A stretch of DNA of 15,250 nucleotides. Origin: Reyranella sp. (GTDB taxonomy: Bacteria > Pseudomonadota > Alphaproteobacteria > Reyranellales > Reyranellaceae). Position 1 is the stretch's first letter, and every line of letters starts with the position of its first letter. Shown here in pieces: positions 14,527-15,250 of this stretch. Under the pieces are notes generated by a model. It did no database searches, had not been told where the DNA came from, and worked only from the letters and a program-made list of their open reading frames with translations. Location: contig JADHLS010000034.1 of assembly GCA_016780605.1 (NCBI GenBank), positions 1-15,250 of the forward strand, written 5' to 3'. A program made the translations under genes and the position numbers.

Positions 14527-15250
14527 TACCGCACCGCCCTCACCGGTGTTGGTAACGTCAAGGCCGTCGATGTTTTTTGATATGCAAGCTCGACCGCCTG
14601 CTCGAAATCATCAGCAATGCGAAGGCTTTCCCGAAGGTGTTCGGGTTTTGGCAACGGCAAGTCCCGCAACGAGGACACAGACACGCTGGCCGTCCCGGCG
14701 ATACGGCGGTACCTAACGTCAACCGCAGCGCTGTTGAGCAACCGGCAAACGAGATCGAGCTTTACGCCAGCCTTCGCCGGCACGACGGCGATGGTATGAT
14801 TCTCTGTGACAAAGCCGCCATACGTATCAATCACTGTCGATGGTACGATCGCCGCAAGCAGGCGGCGACGTTGCTTGTTGTTGGTGGTGCGCTGAAGGAC
14901 GATGGCCGACGTATCGATCACGCCCGTGTTTTCCGTCCCGAACGACACGAAGTCGACCGTCTTTCCGTCTTTCGATCCCGGCCAGCACCACCGCCCGGCG
15001 CTGATATTCTTTGCCCAAAGCAATGGGTACTGGGTCTCTGTCGCTTTCAGCCGCTTCTTGTTGAGGCGGGCTTTCTCGCGGTTCCAAACGAAGTAGCCGG
15101 CTTTGATGTGGACGCCGAAATCCGCGAGCCGACCAGGACAAGAGGCGAACGCAACGTCGTCATGCTCGCCGCCGCCCCCTGGCAGAATCCAGGCCGAACC
15201 GAAGTCATTGTCGGCCGATCGCGCCGTGCCGATTTGTCTGGCTTTCCAGC
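14526..15250 (-). CDS. N6-adenine-type DNA methyltransferase, C-terminal part, cut by right edge
   Basis: This frame is open from the right edge to a TAA at 14526-14528, giving the last 240 residues of a larger protein. The signature of the target-recognition half of Eco57I/TaqI-like adenine methylases is present: ADFGVHIKAGYFVWNREKARL (from about residue 45), then QYPLLWAKNISAGRWCW, then TVIDTYGGFVTENHTIAV. The last is followed by a helix-rich tail ending at the stop (SVSSLRDLPLPKPEHLRESL). These pieces follow the N6_Mtase/TaqI-C pattern, in which a conserved 'YPLLxA' strand and an 'EN-H' segment precede the C-terminal helices. The catalytic domain with its NPPY motif lies outside the window, so adenine rather than cytosine methylation is inferred from this family. 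In DISARM the methylase protects self DNA. It is the first gene of the operon in view. Confidence 0.85.
   Translation of the reverse strand, partial: WKARQIGTARSADNDFGSAWILPGGGGEHDDVAFASCPGRLADFGVHIKAGYFVWNREKARLNKKRLKATETQYPLLWAKNISAGRWCWPGSKDGKTVDFVSFGTENTGVIDTSAIVLQRTTNNKQRRRLLAAIVPSTVIDTYGGFVTENHTIAVVPAKAGVKLDLVCRLLNSAAVDVRYRRIAGTASVSVSSLRDLPLPKPEHLRESLRIADDFEQAVELAYQKTSTALTLPTPVRAVR

Noticed and set aside
1..15250. CRISPR array, tRNA, rRNA or insertion sequence
   Set aside because: No regularly spaced repeats, cloverleaf-like sequence, rRNA stretch or transposase-like frame was seen by eye.

Overview
The window is a GC-rich bacterial accessory region, about 60% G+C by eye. The composition, the protein style and the many ATGA-type gene overlaps suggest a proteobacterium, perhaps an alphaproteobacterium. 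No rRNA, tRNA or housekeeping gene fixes the taxonomy, so this is only an inference. Nearly every well-supported gene is on the minus strand and is transcribed from right to left.

The right two thirds (4564-15250) is a DISARM anti-phage operon. In order of transcription it holds the C-terminal part of an N6-adenine-type DNA methyltransferase cut by the right edge, a 941-residue protein that I place tentatively as DrmE-like, the 1445-residue helicase DrmA, the DUF1998-type zinc protein DrmB, and the phospholipase-D-fold protein DrmC. The first three junctions are a 1-base overlap, a 4-base overlap and a 17-base gap, and drmB and drmC again overlap by 4 bases, so this is one tightly coupled operon. 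DISARM is known as a restriction-modification-like system in which a methylase marks self DNA while DrmA and DrmB recognise and block incoming phage DNA. The combination here is unusual. An adenine-type methylase belongs to class 1, while a DrmE-like gene directly upstream of drmA belongs to class 2. The operon's promoter and the N-terminal half of the methylase lie outside the window.

The region 3314-4563 separates the operon from a second cluster. It holds a PIN-like nuclease on the minus strand, with a perfect 28-bp palindrome at its 5' end, and two weak small plus-strand reading frames at 4134-4572. The second of these encodes a small membrane segment and converges on drmC.

The left part (1-3313) is a second minus-strand cluster of small accessory genes. 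In order of transcription it holds a Cys/His finger protein, an MltR/HEPN-like protein with an R-x4-H motif, an EVE/ASCH (PUA-like) candidate, a GGCT-fold protein and an unrecognised protein that runs off the left edge. Next to the finger gene, around 2990-3030, a plus-strand coding fragment starts head-to-head with it and neither has a convincing start. This looks like a rearrangement junction. The mix of nuclease, HEPN and PUA-like folds beside DISARM fits a defence island. The function of the left cluster is unknown and could be a separate defence module.
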